Shown: piece by piece, positions 23,201 to 35,700 of the stretch
Layout: the number at the start of each line of letters is the position of its first letter
How positions within the stretch are numbered: position 1 is the stretch's first letter
Source of the DNA: Sabellastarte sp. h YS-2021
Taxonomy: Eukaryota; Annelida; Polychaeta; Sabellida; Sabellidae
Direction of reading: 5' to 3'
Length of the DNA stretch: 64,000 nucleotides
Assembly: GCA_964017235.1 (NCBI GenBank)
Contig: OZ024933.1
Coordinates: 12,899,962-12,963,961, forward strand
Made by a program: the position numbers and the translations under genes
The notes under the pieces: model-generated
Told to the model about the DNA's origin: nothing
The model's input: only the letters and a program-made list of their open reading frames with translations
Database searches by the model: none

Positions 23201-24950
23201 AATTGCGTCAAAAAGACTTCAAGAGGGACTTAAGATGGTTTGCTAACTTTCTGCCACACTACAACGGTACGTCACTGTATGACCACAGGCCAGTAGACGT
23301 GACACTTGAACTTGACGCCTGTTTGACGGGTTTTGGGGGTCGCTCAGGTGATCTGGTATATCACCTCCCAATTGTAAAGGGGTTTTCGAACTGGACCATA
23401 GTCCACCTCAAAATGGTCAATATTCTTCTTGCTGTCAGGTTATTCGTCGTGTAAGGTCCTCATTCAGTGTGATAATGAGGCAGCTGTGTCGGTTCTGAAG
23501 ACTGGAAAGACTCATGATCCATATTTGGGGGCCTGTGCAAGGAATATCTGGTACCTCGCAGCTGAAGCTGACATAGACTTGTGTTGCATGCATATCAAAG
23601 GGGTTAACAATGTAGTGCCTGATATCTTATCTAGGTGGCAGGGCACCCCACAGCAGTGGCAAATGCTACATAATCACATTGAAAAACCACTATGGCTTAG
23701 TCTATCACATGAATTATTGTATATAGATCCTGAGTTGTAATATATTGATATATCTAGTGTATCGCTGTGTTCAGTAGTCTTTTGTTTTAGTGTTAACAGT
23801 ATATAAGGCAGGGGCCTAAGGCAATTGTTTTAAAGATGCTGAAGATGCTACACTTTGTTTTTCAGAAACTGAGGCTATGACGTCACTGTCAACTAGTGCA
23901 TCTTCAAGACTTTACCAAGTATTTCGACCAAAGACAAGGAGTGCATATTCCTCAATGTTCAAGATCTTTGTTGCTTTCTGCTTATTCTGTCAGTGTCAAT
24001 TGTCAAGTGTGGACACTAAAGTTATTCTGTCTTTCCTAGAATGCTTGGTACATAATAATTGTTCTGTTTGTATGATTGAAAATGATGTTTCGGCCATAAA
24101 GGCCAAATTTGTATTGTATGATCTGCCTTATACTGTGTTGGAACACCCAAAGATCAAATATTGTATTAAAGTTTTGAAAATCACTCGACCAATGTCCCTA
24201 AGGTTTCACAACATCATCACCATACAAAAATTAGCTGATATTTCGGCTGCATGTTGTAATATGTCGTTTCGTACGCAGAGCCATTTTTTCTGATGGGTTT
24301 CTTTGCCTTCTCAAGGCTGTCAAATTTAGTTCCTCAAGTTATTGCTAGTTTTGATTTCACCAGACATTTAACAGGAGAAGATATTTTCTTCACTAAAAAA
24401 TTCGTTAAAGTACTTATCAAATGAAGCAAGACCAATCAGACCAGAGACAAGGTACAATGCATAACTCTTCCTAAGCTAAACAATTCTCTCCTTTGTTCTC
24501 ATAAGGCACTCAAATCCCTTTACAAATTATATCCTATGTCCTCCTCCACTTCATTGTGTCAGATAAAAACTGCCCAGGGTTGGATTCCACTTACGGATTC
24601 TAGGGTTAGAAAAACCCTCAAAAACCATCAACTTGGTCTTGGGTTTGAATTCTTCATATCATACCTTTCATGATTTTAGAAGGTCTGGGGCTACCTTCGC
24701 ACATGCATCTCATGTCCCCATGCAAGATATAAAGTGTCATTGGACATGGTCCTCAGACTGTGTATTGAAATATATCTATTCTGATCATTCTTCTAGTGAA
24801 AACCTTGCCTCTACCCTTGCTGATACCATAAATGCATTAGAAATGTTTCCTACCACTATGGTTGGGTTTTATGGGATTATTAATCTCCATATCATCTCTC
24901 ATTTTATTCATTCAAAACATTTTTAGTTAATTTTTATGCAAACTTGGTGG
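20290..24950 (+). mobile_element. DIRS fossil 1 (tyrosine-recombinase retroelement, broken)
   Basis: Fossil of the DIRS/PAT/Ngaro group. Parts in order: a gag-like region with a Cys/His cluster (about 20.3-22.1 kb); a reverse transcriptase with the YIDDYV-type active-site motif (about 22.15-23.1 kb); RNase H (about 23.2-23.75 kb); and a tyrosine recombinase (about 23.88-24.93 kb) whose end has HDFRRSGATFAH and a WSSDCVLKYIYSD stretch. It is broken, with of the order of ten breaks. I could not define terminal repeats. The gag resembles that of DIRS fossil 2. Age is moderate: domain motifs are still easy to read. Confidence 0.85.
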
Positions 24951-25693
24951 TCACTTCCTCTCCTGCAGCCTAGGGGGGGCCTTTACTCTGACCTTAGTCA
25001 AAATTCTGCATATTTTATGATTAAACTTGTTCGTCCCATGCTGTGCATTTGACATTGCCCCCCTTTCTGCTGGGGTCGAAGTTCACCCCAAGGTCATGTT
25101 AAGGTCAAATTCAATGATTATAAAGTTGCGGAAAAGGTTCATATAACCTGGCTGCTTCACGTAACTTTATGCAGCCCCCTTTATAGTATTAACTGTGTTA
25201 CATTTATATACGAACTGAACTTTACATCAAGAACTTTTATGCATTTATTTTATCTCACCTGTACATATAATTTAGTATTAGTATTGCATTGTTTATATAT
25301 AATAAATACATATTATAAGTATGTTAATAAATGGTACCCGCAGTAGTTGTACCACTGTCTTGGGGGTTGGGGACTGTACTTTAGAGTCGGACAATTTAAA
25401 CAGTGCTTTGAGTCATGTAGTATATGGATATATTACACTAAGTATAATCAATATCATATGAACTATTACAATTTATTTGATTACAATTCTAATAAAAAAG
25501 CTGTTTGACAGTATTACCGATACCTTCTTTGAGGAAATTAAGAAAAAAACTTTAAAATAGATAAGTATCTCAAATATTTATTTGGCAACCAAACTAGTTT
25601 TTCCAGACAGGCCGGCATTTGTGTAAATTTATGCATCCCTAAAAAGTATTGGATAGAATTATTTTACATATTGTCACCCTAATAGGCCTTTTT

Positions 25694-25755
25694 ATATTTC
25701 TAAATATATTTATAGTCATCCTTCATATTTCTAAATATATTTATAGTCATCCTTC
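25694..25755. repeat. Perfect tandem duplication, 31-bp unit
   Basis: ATATTTCTAAATATATTTAT followed by AGTCATCCTTC occurs twice in direct succession without mismatch. Confidence 0.85.
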
Positions 25756-25990
25756 TATTTCAGAGATATCTAATTTTAAAAAATACTATCCGGTTTATCT
25801 TCTTTCTACAGACCCTTGAATGAATATTCTGAGCTTCAATTTATTTGGCCCAGCACATATATTAATTCATGCAATGATGGTAAATCTTTGGATTATTGAT
25901 TTCTATTACCTGCTATTGTCAAGTATGGTGACGTCTTTTCACGGAAGACAAACCGAAGTGTTTGTAATCCTAATTAATGATTATTTACTT

Positions 25991-26125
25991 TATCTTAGTC
26001 AAAGTTCAATGTAGTAAATGTTGCAAAAATGATTACATACGCATCATTTTTTATCATCATTTGCTTTATCTTAGTCAAAGTTCAGTGTTGTAAATGTTGC
26101 AAAAAATGATTACATACACATCAAT
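25991..26125. repeat. Tandem duplication, 76-bp unit
   Basis: TATCTTAGTCAAAGTTCA begins at 25991 and again at 26067. Both are followed by GTAAATGTTGCAAAAA, GATTACATAC and CATCA with a few differences. Confidence 0.8.
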
Positions 26126-26949
26126 TTGTTTGCTCGCCTTACATAATTGAGAGAGTGTTTGCTGACAAAAGTGCATGTTTTTATATATATTAATAATTGC
26201 ATTGGTCCAGGTCAATGGTTCTTGTTCTGTCATTCTGATTTTGTGTGTATCTGGAAATAATTGCACTCCAGGAAAGTAGTAGTGAATGTGCAACTAGCTT
26301 GTATTGAGGGTACTTGAGATCTGTGTCCAATCATAAACAATATGTATCTGCAAGTGATACCCACACTACTGGTATACAGTGTTGAATATATGTATTTTAG
26401 AGTACAACACATTAATTCACTAGTACATATTACACATTAATTCAACATTAATTAACTATCTGGTATGCTAATCATGACGATTTTATAAATATTGTTATTG
26501 GATGAAGTTTAGATATTTCTTTGCACACTGTGCCCTATTCAACATGTTACATTGTTTAAACTTTTAGTCATCTTTTCATGTGATGGCATATTTTCAGCAT
26601 CCTTTATGCTCTACTCTGCCTACCCCTATGAAAATTTTAACATGCAAATGTTTAGTGTAAATGAATTCAAGTTATGGTCACCTTTGCTGGCCTCAAATTG
26701 TAAGATTATGGACAGGTAGTCATGAAGTGTCTTTTGTCTTTGTGCCATTCAAAAAAGTTAATGTCAGTCTTATGCTTAGCCAAGATCTTATAATGTATAC
26801 TCCACGCAAAATAACAACATAATCATACAAAAATATAGAAGCCTGTATAGTAGTCCAACATCCACTGTGGTTTCTTAGTATATAAATATGGTAGTCTGAA
26901 TCAATGAGGTACATAGCAGTCAAATTGAGCGGGGGAAACAAGAGTCTAC

Positions 26950-27435
26950 CTAGGCCGACTTATCTGAATTACAATGAGCTAATAACCCAAAAGAGGATCA
27001 AGCTTATGGGGTTAGACTCGGTGGTTCCAAGGATCCAGAGCTCAGGGAGCTACATAAATTGAAAAAAATGATACCTCGTCAGAATGTATCAGTCTCAGTG
27101 GGTCGAGCTCTGTGGTCGAAATTTTACCAAGTACACCCCTGGGGTGCTAAGTTCCAAGAGGGAAAAGCTTAGTCGAGGTCAGTATTCAAACTGGTGGGGA
27201 GACACAAAAGTAAGTATGGGCCGCCTGATAACAGATCACATAAAGCTATGTTAATCCATCAATGGAAACCCCCCAGGTGGATCAAAGCAGGGGGTCTGGC
27301 TTCATGATGGAAAGTTGATCAATTCCTAGGGAGCTATAGCAATCCAAAACTGGAGAACCTCCAAGATTTAGATCAATATCAAGAGGTTAAGCTCCGAGGT
27401 CAAAAGAAACCCTGGGTATATAACCACCTTAGGAA
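26950..27435. repeat. Degenerate minisatellite, unit about 100 bp
   Basis: Roughly four to five diverged units repeat the pattern: GAGCTA-CAT-AAT, then a C-rich CC-AGGTGG or similar, then GGTCAAGCTC-like and GGTCAAAAGAAACC-like blocks. The same blocks make up the cleaner repeat at 17945-18160, so this is a dispersed family. Confidence 0.5.
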
Positions 27436-30270
27436 GGATCAGGCCCTAAGACGAAAGAAACCTGGTTCTTAAACTCATTCTAAGGTCATCTTATGATTAT
27501 TGAATCTACAGTTGTCTATTATAATAAAAATATTGCATATTTTGGTAGAATATAATTAGATGTGAATGTAAATAAGTTATTGCCTCCACTGTGACTTTCA
27601 GTGTTCATATTATCTTGTACCTTTGGCCCATTGGTTATTGATGCAATGGACTCCTTATGTTTGAAAAAAAAACATAACTTATTCTTTAGAACCAGATTTC
27701 TAAAATATCAACAAAGAGTCTAAAATTTTATTCACTTAAACAAATATCCAAAATTAAATTGAAAAGTAGATAGTCATAAGGTCCAGTTTAATGTTTTAGT
27801 GGTTCAAGCATAAAACCCATTGTTCGTTAAGTTCCCTCCAATATCATAATTACTTCCATTGAAAGACAAATTATGATTTAATCCGAGTTAGAGTTGTAGC
27901 TTGATAAATACTGAAGTCTGATCAAGTCAGTTGATTCACATAACTATGAAGTCATTTTAATAAAAAAATATCAAAAACATTTAAAGTTAAGATAAGGAGT
28001 TAAATATTTTCTAATTTCAAAAAAAAATCCCAGATTCTTGGAAAAAAAATCAGTTTCTACAACAATTAATAAACTTATCTTATTCTCTGTTTTCACATAA
28101 CGAAATTTATTTGAATTTTCACAAGCTAACACCAAAAAAGATTCAATGCTCTTATTTTGGAATGTTTGTGATGAATATCAACTCTCTCCAAGGCCGTTTC
28201 AACAGATATGTTCATAAAATTACTTTCACAACTGTGTTCTCCCAATTAAAGTTGGCAAATCTATTAACTGTAAATCGTTGTTAGTGATTTATTGGTATGT
28301 GTTTGCCGATGTGCAAAAGAAATTGAAGAAAGATTACTGTTAATAAGATGATCAAAGTGCATTCACTGTCTTATCTACACAAAGATTTTTCCTCTTTTCT
28401 AAAACTTTCACTGTACACAGAAACGTAGTTGTAATAAGGATAAATCGAGGAATATAACATCAGTTGTTGCTTGATTGTATCTAAAAGAAGAAAGGGGTAT
28501 GTATAAAATATTTCTTTTTATTAACATATCAAATTATCTTATTGTCTCCATTTTATCATTATTCTTGAGATATATAATCTATATGAGGTTGAATTGATGA
28601 TGATCTCCAAATATCGAAACATCAATTCTTTGGAGCAGTTTTCTTAACCACTAATAGTTGTCTGTATGGACAGCATTGGCTTTTGAATCCCTGTTGTGTG
28701 AATAAATATTGTTCACAAATTTTGTGTGAAAAGTAGATTATTACTGAATAAAAGTTTACTTTACTAAAAATGTGATACCTTCTTGTTTTACTGAAAATAT
28801 ACATTGTGGTTATACCACAAGAAGGGGAATGCTATTAATGCTATCCATTGTGAATTGCTTTTTTCCCAAAAATCAAACAATGTAGTTAATTTTTGGGTTT
28901 CAGTTTGGGGTCTTTTTAAGTGCTGCACCAATAATGATAAGGAAATTCTTTTTTTTTCTCTCAATCACATCTTATGGGTAGTCATCCACCTTTCATATAC
29001 TCATCTTTGGTTCTGTAGTTCATTCATGTATTGGATGAATTGATAGTTTATTTTTGAAATTTCCTCAATACAAATGCTTGGTTAGATGTGCTTGACCAAA
29101 GTAGCTGTGATATTGAGGGTTCCGTGGGCAATAGCCACTAGCTAAGCCTTAGTTGTTGTTTTCCTCATATTTCTTTATTATTTCTTCTGTTATAGTTTTA
29201 GCTGATAGTTCTTGTGTTAAAACGGGTTTTCTTCTTCTTTAAAGATTTAATCCACATATGTTACAATTGCAGCTAGTAATTTTTCAAGTTTTTTTGGTTT
29301 ACAGTCTTTCATGAGTTTTGAATGTGTTGGAATAATGTCGGTCTTTTCCTTTTTAAAATCAGCTGTCTCAAGAAGGATACAATGCCTTAGTTAGAATATT
29401 AAAGTTTCACAGGATCCCAAGATGCATTATAAACTGAGTAAACTGATTCAATGTCACCCTCTTATGCAGCCTTTGTTGGGAACTACAACTAAACAATTAA
29501 TTTTGTCTGGCCATAAAAGCTTCTGTATGGTGTAACATCTACCAATCTTATACATTTTGAATTGTTCTGAAACACATGTAATGATACATCAAATTCAGGT
29601 TTGTTAGGGTCAGCCCAATCCGACATTGGTCCATAACATAGGTGTATTATTCAATATGTTATCAAAAAGCACAGATAAAATCAATGTGGGATTAGCCAGG
29701 TGAAATGGATCCTGCTGTAGTCAACTGCATCTGTTGCTGTATGTAAACCTTGCTATGAAAAATTTACTATTTTCATAAAACAACTTGCGAACCTCCTTTT
29801 TGGAATATTGCATGCATGCACATTAGATGTAAGACTACAGTACCTATACAATACCTGAGTACTTAAATCAATAAGCAAGGTAACAATTACCAGCTGCTGT
29901 CAAGTGGTAATAGGAAAAATCAGAATTTTTACTTAACAGATTTATTTAAAAAACAAAATACCAGTTCCAGGGAACTGAGCTACTGTGATAGTTAATAAAA
30001 TAAGATTAAATACAGTAATAGAAACAAATTTGACCTGATCACAATACTTTATCTATCTAACTAATAGTCAAAAACCAGTTTCTCCACTAGGTCCAGAATA
30101 TGTTCAAAAATCTGACCAGTGTTCACCAGCCCAAAACGTTTGCATCCATGTGCTCGATTTGATCTAGTAACATCAACATCATCTCCGTAGCATGAGGAAT
30201 ATCTGTTGAGCATTTCCAAACAACTTTTTTTGTAATGTGAACAATATCTGTTCAGAATATTTGAATATTA
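27436..30270. other. No gene seen
   Basis: 2.8 kb of AT-rich intergenic DNA. Open frames are short and without recognisable domains. A short inverted repeat (CCTTCTTGT / ACAAGAAGG, about 28777-28828) is the only structure I noticed. Confidence 0.4.
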
Positions 30271-30279
30271 CATACAGCA

Positions 30280-31056
30280 ATATCTATCCTCAAGCCAATC
30301 AGTTACAAATCTGGGTTGTGTCCTTGACAGCAGATTGAATATGAATGACTTCATAATAAGAAAATGTCAGTCTGCCACCTTTCATCTTCGGTCAATTTAC
30401 AGGGCTCGTAAATATCTGACCACAGATGCAACAAAAACTCTTATTCATGCATTTGTCACATCACGATTGGACTATGCAAACAGCCTCTTATATGGTGTTC
30501 CACTCGCTCAGCTGAACAGACTTCAGAAAGTCCAAAACTTTGCAGCAAGAGTCATTTCCAAGACTCGTAGATTTGACCATATTTCTCCTGTTCTCAAAGA
30601 CCTTCATTGGCTTCCAATATCTAAGAGAATTGAGTTTAAAATCCTGGTCCACACATTCAACTCTATTCATCAAACTGCTCCATCCTACTTGGCTGATGTA
30701 ATTTCTCAATACACACCAAGCAGAAAACTCAGGTCATCTGATGGGAACCTACTTACTGCTAAACTATTGAACACAAAATATGGACAAGCTGCTTTCCAAA
30801 ATGCTGCACCCTACCTGTGGAACAAACTGCCATCTTATGTTAGGAACTGTGATTCTTTGTTGGATTTTAAGAAACACCTCAAGACTCATCTTTTTAGAAT
30901 TAGTTATACATAGTCTTTTAATATGTTTAACTTTTTACCCTATTTTACTATATTCTATTATTGATAATAGTATTTTTTGTTTATGTACAGCACTTAGAGC
31001 TTTGTTTATAAGAATAGGTGCTATATAAATGCATGATAATAATAATAATAATAATA
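30280..31056 (+). mobile_element. 5'-truncated LINE (CR1/L2-like) with intact 3' end
   Basis: An open frame of 192 codons from 30335 encodes the C-terminal third of a non-LTR reverse transcriptase. It carries TSRLDYANSLLYGV, LQKVQNFAARVI, DLHWLPISKRIEFK, LWNKLPSYVRN and DFKKHLKTHLFR. The stop is followed by the typical 3' end of such LINEs, GTACAGCACTTAGAG and GGTGCTATATAAATG, then an (ATA)n tail at about 31036-31056. Homology begins near 30290 (LGCVLDSRLNM). This is the least decayed LINE copy in the window. Confidence 0.85.
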
Positions 31057-31128
31057 ACTCCAGCGTATGCTATGAAATATGAACAATTTCAACATATCAC
31101 TAAAAAACTACTTTCCAGGATATGCATA

Positions 31129-31577
31129 TGTTATGATCCAAATGTGAAATTGTCCATTTCATGAAATGGCCTTTTAAGTGCACAAAGGAGACAAAACTAT
31201 TATATTTCTTTTAAGCAAACAGTAAAAAATAATATACAAGGTACCAATATGCTTTTTAATTTTAAATAATTATCTCCATTAAAAAGTATGCTCTACATAA
31301 TTTGATATGTAGTTCAAATATATTTCAAATATGTATAACTACTTAACTATTAACTAACTTAATGGAAGGTATATAATATACACATCATTATTTTTGGGAA
31401 ATAAAGTGATAAATTAAACCAACAGATTGACCATGAATGAAAGTTAAACTTTCGTACATGACTTTGTCCATTTCATGAAATGGATAGCAAAATATATATA
31501 GATTTGTCCAGTTCACGAAATGGACATTGAGGTCATCCATTTCATGATATGGACAATTTCATACCTGGGTCATAACA
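31129..31577. repeat. Foldback/MITE-like element with CCATTTCATGAAATGG palindromes
   Basis: The left end TTATGATCCA...TGAAATTGTCCAT matches the reverse complement of the right end (TTATGACCCA...TGAAATTGTCCAT) over about 38 bases. Inside, the palindrome TCCATTTCATGAAATGGA or close variants recur near 31155, 31470, 31515 and 31545. There is no coding capacity, so it is a non-autonomous DNA element. Confidence 0.7.
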
Positions 31578-32650
31578 CATATATTAAATCCATTTCATTC
31601 TGGTTGGAGTTCATCACAAAATGCAGTTTACAAACATCCTATATCTAATTGACAAACATGTAAAGTAAGTCAGCTTAAAGTCAAATCAAAGACCTCCCAC
31701 GTCTTAGCAGTCCAGATGAACTCTGCTTCAGCACCAGTATTTCTACCCTTTTTACAAAGCTGGGAGCATGGGTGGTTTAAGAAACTACTTCCAATCTATA
31801 ATTGGATCACCAATGCAGAAAATGAATGATCGTGTATCGATATATCATGAATGACTCAGTACAAAACCCTTCTATGTTAAAACACTTTACACAGAATATT
31901 GTAGGAAAGATTCATATCCTTCGGTACTTTCCTCCGATAATTAGTGAATATACCAGAATATGGTCCTATACCAAGCAAACAAAAATACAAGGTTATTGTT
32001 TCATTACCAACTCTTTACCAAGTTTTTTTTTACATTTTTAGAAACATTTATTTTTTTTCATAAACAAGACTTAATGACAATAAGTACATTCATAAATATT
32101 TATGTGAGACTTGCCAAGACTGAAATCGTTGACTCAGGTTAAGACTTAACTAATATAACCCTGACTTTGGTCTAACATTTAAGTGCAAAGAGATAAGACT
32201 TTATCAAAGTCAAAGTTGGGGTTTTCTATTTCGTTTAATGATCAGACTTTGTCACAAATAAAAATTGTTGTATTGGTTAAATTATGACTCATCAGTAAAA
32301 CATACTCAAATAATCAGTTCATTTAACAGATATATCCTGATGGTTGATTAAAAATGCGGAAAGAGTTTTGCAGTAAATATTTTTAAACTTGTGTTTATGA
32401 CTTTGTGATAAACATTAATAGTAATTGGTTCATTATGCAGACATATCAGTTAATGTATTTTTGCATGGAATTGTATTTGAAGGTAAGGAAGCTTTGAGAT
32501 CTTTGAAACATTTTAAATCGCTGCAGTTATATGATAGTATTCAATCATATTATTTTGAATTTTTAAATGAATTATTACTTTTATAGGATATTATTGTTAT
32601 AAGCAAATAATTCTTTTGAACCAAAGAATATAACTTTTATAAATAATAAT
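31578..32650. other. No gene; upstream region of Ig gene B
   Basis: AT-rich DNA with no recognisable exon. TCAAAGTTGGGGTTTT near 32209 resembles the SINE tail at 4905. The gene B promoter should lie at the right end of this stretch. Confidence 0.4.
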
Positions 32651-32654
32651 TCCA

Positions 32655-32668
32655 TATATATATAAATT
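32655..32668 (+). promoter_or_regulatory. Possible TATA box of gene B
   Basis: A TATATATATAAAT run lies about 40 bases before the gene B start codon at 32707, which would give a short leader. The following TTTTCAG at 32673 could instead be a splice acceptor for an upstream untranslated exon. Sequence alone cannot decide between them. Confidence 0.3.
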
Positions 32669-32706
32669 TTCAGGTGAAGTTCTTGTATTCCAAGGAATAT
32701 ACCGGG

Positions 32707-32740
32707 ATGTTTCGCTCCCTTGTTATTCTGTATTTGATGG
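32707..32740 (+). CDS. Gene B exon 1: signal peptide
   Basis: MFRSLVILYLM followed by one base, then donor GTGAGT at 32741. Joined in phase 1 to the exon at 45579 it continues VGGDQLEMQG. A short n-region with Arg, a hydrophobic core and small residues (VGG) form a plausible secretion signal. The same DNA read in another frame gives VFQGIYRDVSLPCYSVFDG, but that ends in phase 2 and does not fit the next exon. Confidence 0.6.
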
Positions 32741-35700
32741 GTGAGTAACTCTTTAGCATTTTGAATCCTGTTCCCTTCCTCACCGCATTCATACATGTAT
32801 AAATATTAATATTGGTGAATGGTATGTTTTATATTGAATGTAATGATTGGTAATATATGGCGTAAAAATATAACTTTTTGGTGTAAATTAGACTTTGTAT
32901 TGGTTGTTTCATAAAAAGCATAGTATTGTCAATAAACATTGAGACGATTCAGTAAAAGACCAAAAATAGAGTTAAAATAGTAAGTTATGGGTTGGGTAGT
33001 GGTCACTGTGACCTGGCTCCAATCAGACGGCACCAACAGCTTTATTGGAAGTGTCACTCCTCTGGTTACAAATGTACGCATGCTATGGGGGAGAAGCAGT
33101 GGTGTCGGGTTCTTCATCTGTAATAATAATAATTTTGAGGTCCTACCTCAACCTTTTGTCAATACCTTTGAGAGCATATCTGATCACCTGTCCATGGACA
33201 ATGCCCAGGACATTATATTTCACACCGTGAACAGGCCTCCCATTACTCCAGGGGCAGATAGATAACAAACAAAAGTGGAGTAATATTACTATTTAGACAT
33301 TTATTATATATATATATATATTTCATTTTAAGCTAATATTAATTTAATTCAGAAAATCAAGTTAAATGTGTAAATTTCGGGATGACAAACAGATATGTCG
33401 AATCACAGCCTGTGCAAGGGCGAAAGATGCAGTAAAAACAAGACAGAATACTTTTAACAGAATAATTTTAAAATTTAACAACCAAAGTGGTGTCTAAAGA
33501 GGGAAAGGAAACTAGAATCCAAAAATAATAAGAAAAGGCCAGAAATCACCCTGTGGATCGAAAGCCAGTAAGTCACAAGTAACAGTGAAAATTAAGAAAT
33601 TTTGAAAGGTTATGACCCCTGGAGGTCAAAAGGTGAAAGATTGGCGCAGGTTACTTATTGTCCAAATGTTGGGTTTTGGGGGAACTTTAAGGTGGACTCC
33701 AGCAGTGCCTTGGGCAGCTTCGGATTACCAGATCTCCACTATGTCCACTTCTGTCTGTACTCGCTTGGCAGCAACTATTGAGAGGTTTAGGATCAACACT
33801 AAGACAGAAGTGAAACACTTGATAACTCTTTCACAATTTATTCTAGTTCAATAAACACAAGTCAAAATAATAATACAACACATTCTCACGAGTGAGAGAA
33901 CAACCTAAGCTCTCCCCCTCTGCATACTATTTCATGTTCTTTCACTTGTTATTGTCCTGATCTCTCTTTCCTCAACTCAAGGCTGAAGTTCTTATACTAG
34001 ACACTGTCCACTAACACATACAACTTGTCACCAATTACTGGGTTTATTTCTGAGAGGTTTATCTCACAGAAGCAGGGATTGGCTGAGGCTATTATTAGAG
34101 GCGGTGTGCTATGTGACTATTGATTTCTACTGTTAAGTCCAAAGAGAGTTAATTTACTGAGGCACTTTGCCTGTGTTTTATGAAATTTAAAGATTATTAA
34201 TAATTTAACATTTTCATTTAAATTCTTCACCATTACACTTATGAGGCATACTGATGATCATAAGGTGAATATTGTATAGTTGGTGGTGTAGTGTAGGTGA
34301 AAGCTTCCAAACAGCCAAGTTAGGCGAGTAGTCAGGAACGAAATGCAGCTGAGACAACAGAAGTGGCCATAGGTGTTGAATTGATATATACCTCCAAATC
34401 GCACGGCTGGACCAAGTGCCATGTAGCATAATGTCTTGCAAAAAGACAAAGTGCTTGAATGCCCAAGTAGTACCTGCCTTCCTAAACATATAAAAGATCA
34501 GTGTAGGGAATACAGCCAGAGTCAAAGCAATTTGCTTCAAATGTTTCATAGCTGTTGAATCAGTCAGAACCGATGAGAGTGTCATAATAGGTGACTCTGT
34601 TGTAAGTTGTAAGAACACAGTAAACTAGTTCAAATCTTTAGCAAAATCCTGAGTCAATTTTTATCCTGCTGTCATGATTCTGTTTCCATAGGATCAATAT
34701 TCTGTTCAAAAAGTATTTGGCTGGGTGGACACATTGGAAATACACAGAACAGGGAGCCCAATAACGAATGCAATTAGGATTTAGTATTTGAATTTTTGGG
34801 GGTCCATGACTTACATATTTGTACAATCTCGTGCAATTTTTGTATTGAAATAGTCTGAGATTGAGTGTCAATCAGTATACCCAAACATGTGACTGCTGTA
34901 GCAGGAGCCACTAATTTATTCTTGGCTAATGCCCAACCCCAACGTGGGATTAAATCCAACAAAATTGATATGCAGGGCATATCTGAGAGGGCAGACCCAT
35001 GTATACAAGGTAATCTATGTAGTTCTACAAATGTGAAAACCATGTTGACACATGATATGACGTATGACATCAGAACAAAAGTTAGAAGAATGTAGACCCA
35101 TGATGAAAATGAACACCGATGAGGCGTCAATATGTGTGTCATCATGTTGTATATCTAGATAGTTAATATCTCCATAACCAATCTCTGATATGTCTGAATT
35201 TGAGCAATTTTATCTATAGAGGGGTGCGTATGCTTAAAGCAGGTATCCAGATACACATCAGGAGTAAAGCCACCATTGACTGATACCTCTTTTGGCCAGC
35301 TAAGCTCTAAAATTGTTTGTCTTTTGTCAGGGTGATCTTTAGGTCTACTCATCAAAGGTGATGAATTTTGAAAGGAAGTTCTTTAAATGGCCCCAATAAA
35401 GCAACAAAATTTCTTTTCTGTTTCTGTATATGAACTCTTGGGCGGACTTTTGATTTTGTAATGCACTTTCAAGAAGACAAGTTCTATCAAAATCAAAGGG
35501 GAAACCAAAGCAAATCAATAATTATGCAAACACCTCCCCCAATTGGTGGCATTTAGTTGTCCCTGTATAGGTAACCTAGCTGCTAAGAAATTTGGAATAC
35601 CTCTGCAATAATTTTGTGAGCTTGTATGATAACTGGAATCTTTTCCCACTGTACAGGAGGACCAACATAGATCCGCAAGGGGGTCAAGGAAACAAACCCA

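Larger units (their letters stand above)
24951..26950. other. No gene; fossil 3' flank and short tandem duplications
   Basis: About 24951-25400 is probably the 3' untranslated part of DIRS fossil 1. Two small tandem duplications, at 25694-25755 and 25991-26125, are listed separately. The rest shows no coding or structured signal. Confidence 0.4.

Noticed and set aside
30488-30709. Minus-strand open frame
   Set aside because: Antisense shadow of the LINE reverse-transcriptase frame on the + strand.
32674-32740. Reading the first gene B exon in another frame as the start of an Ig domain (LPCYSVFDG)
   Set aside because: That frame ends in phase 2 and does not join the phase-1 exon at 45579, while the signal-peptide frame does.
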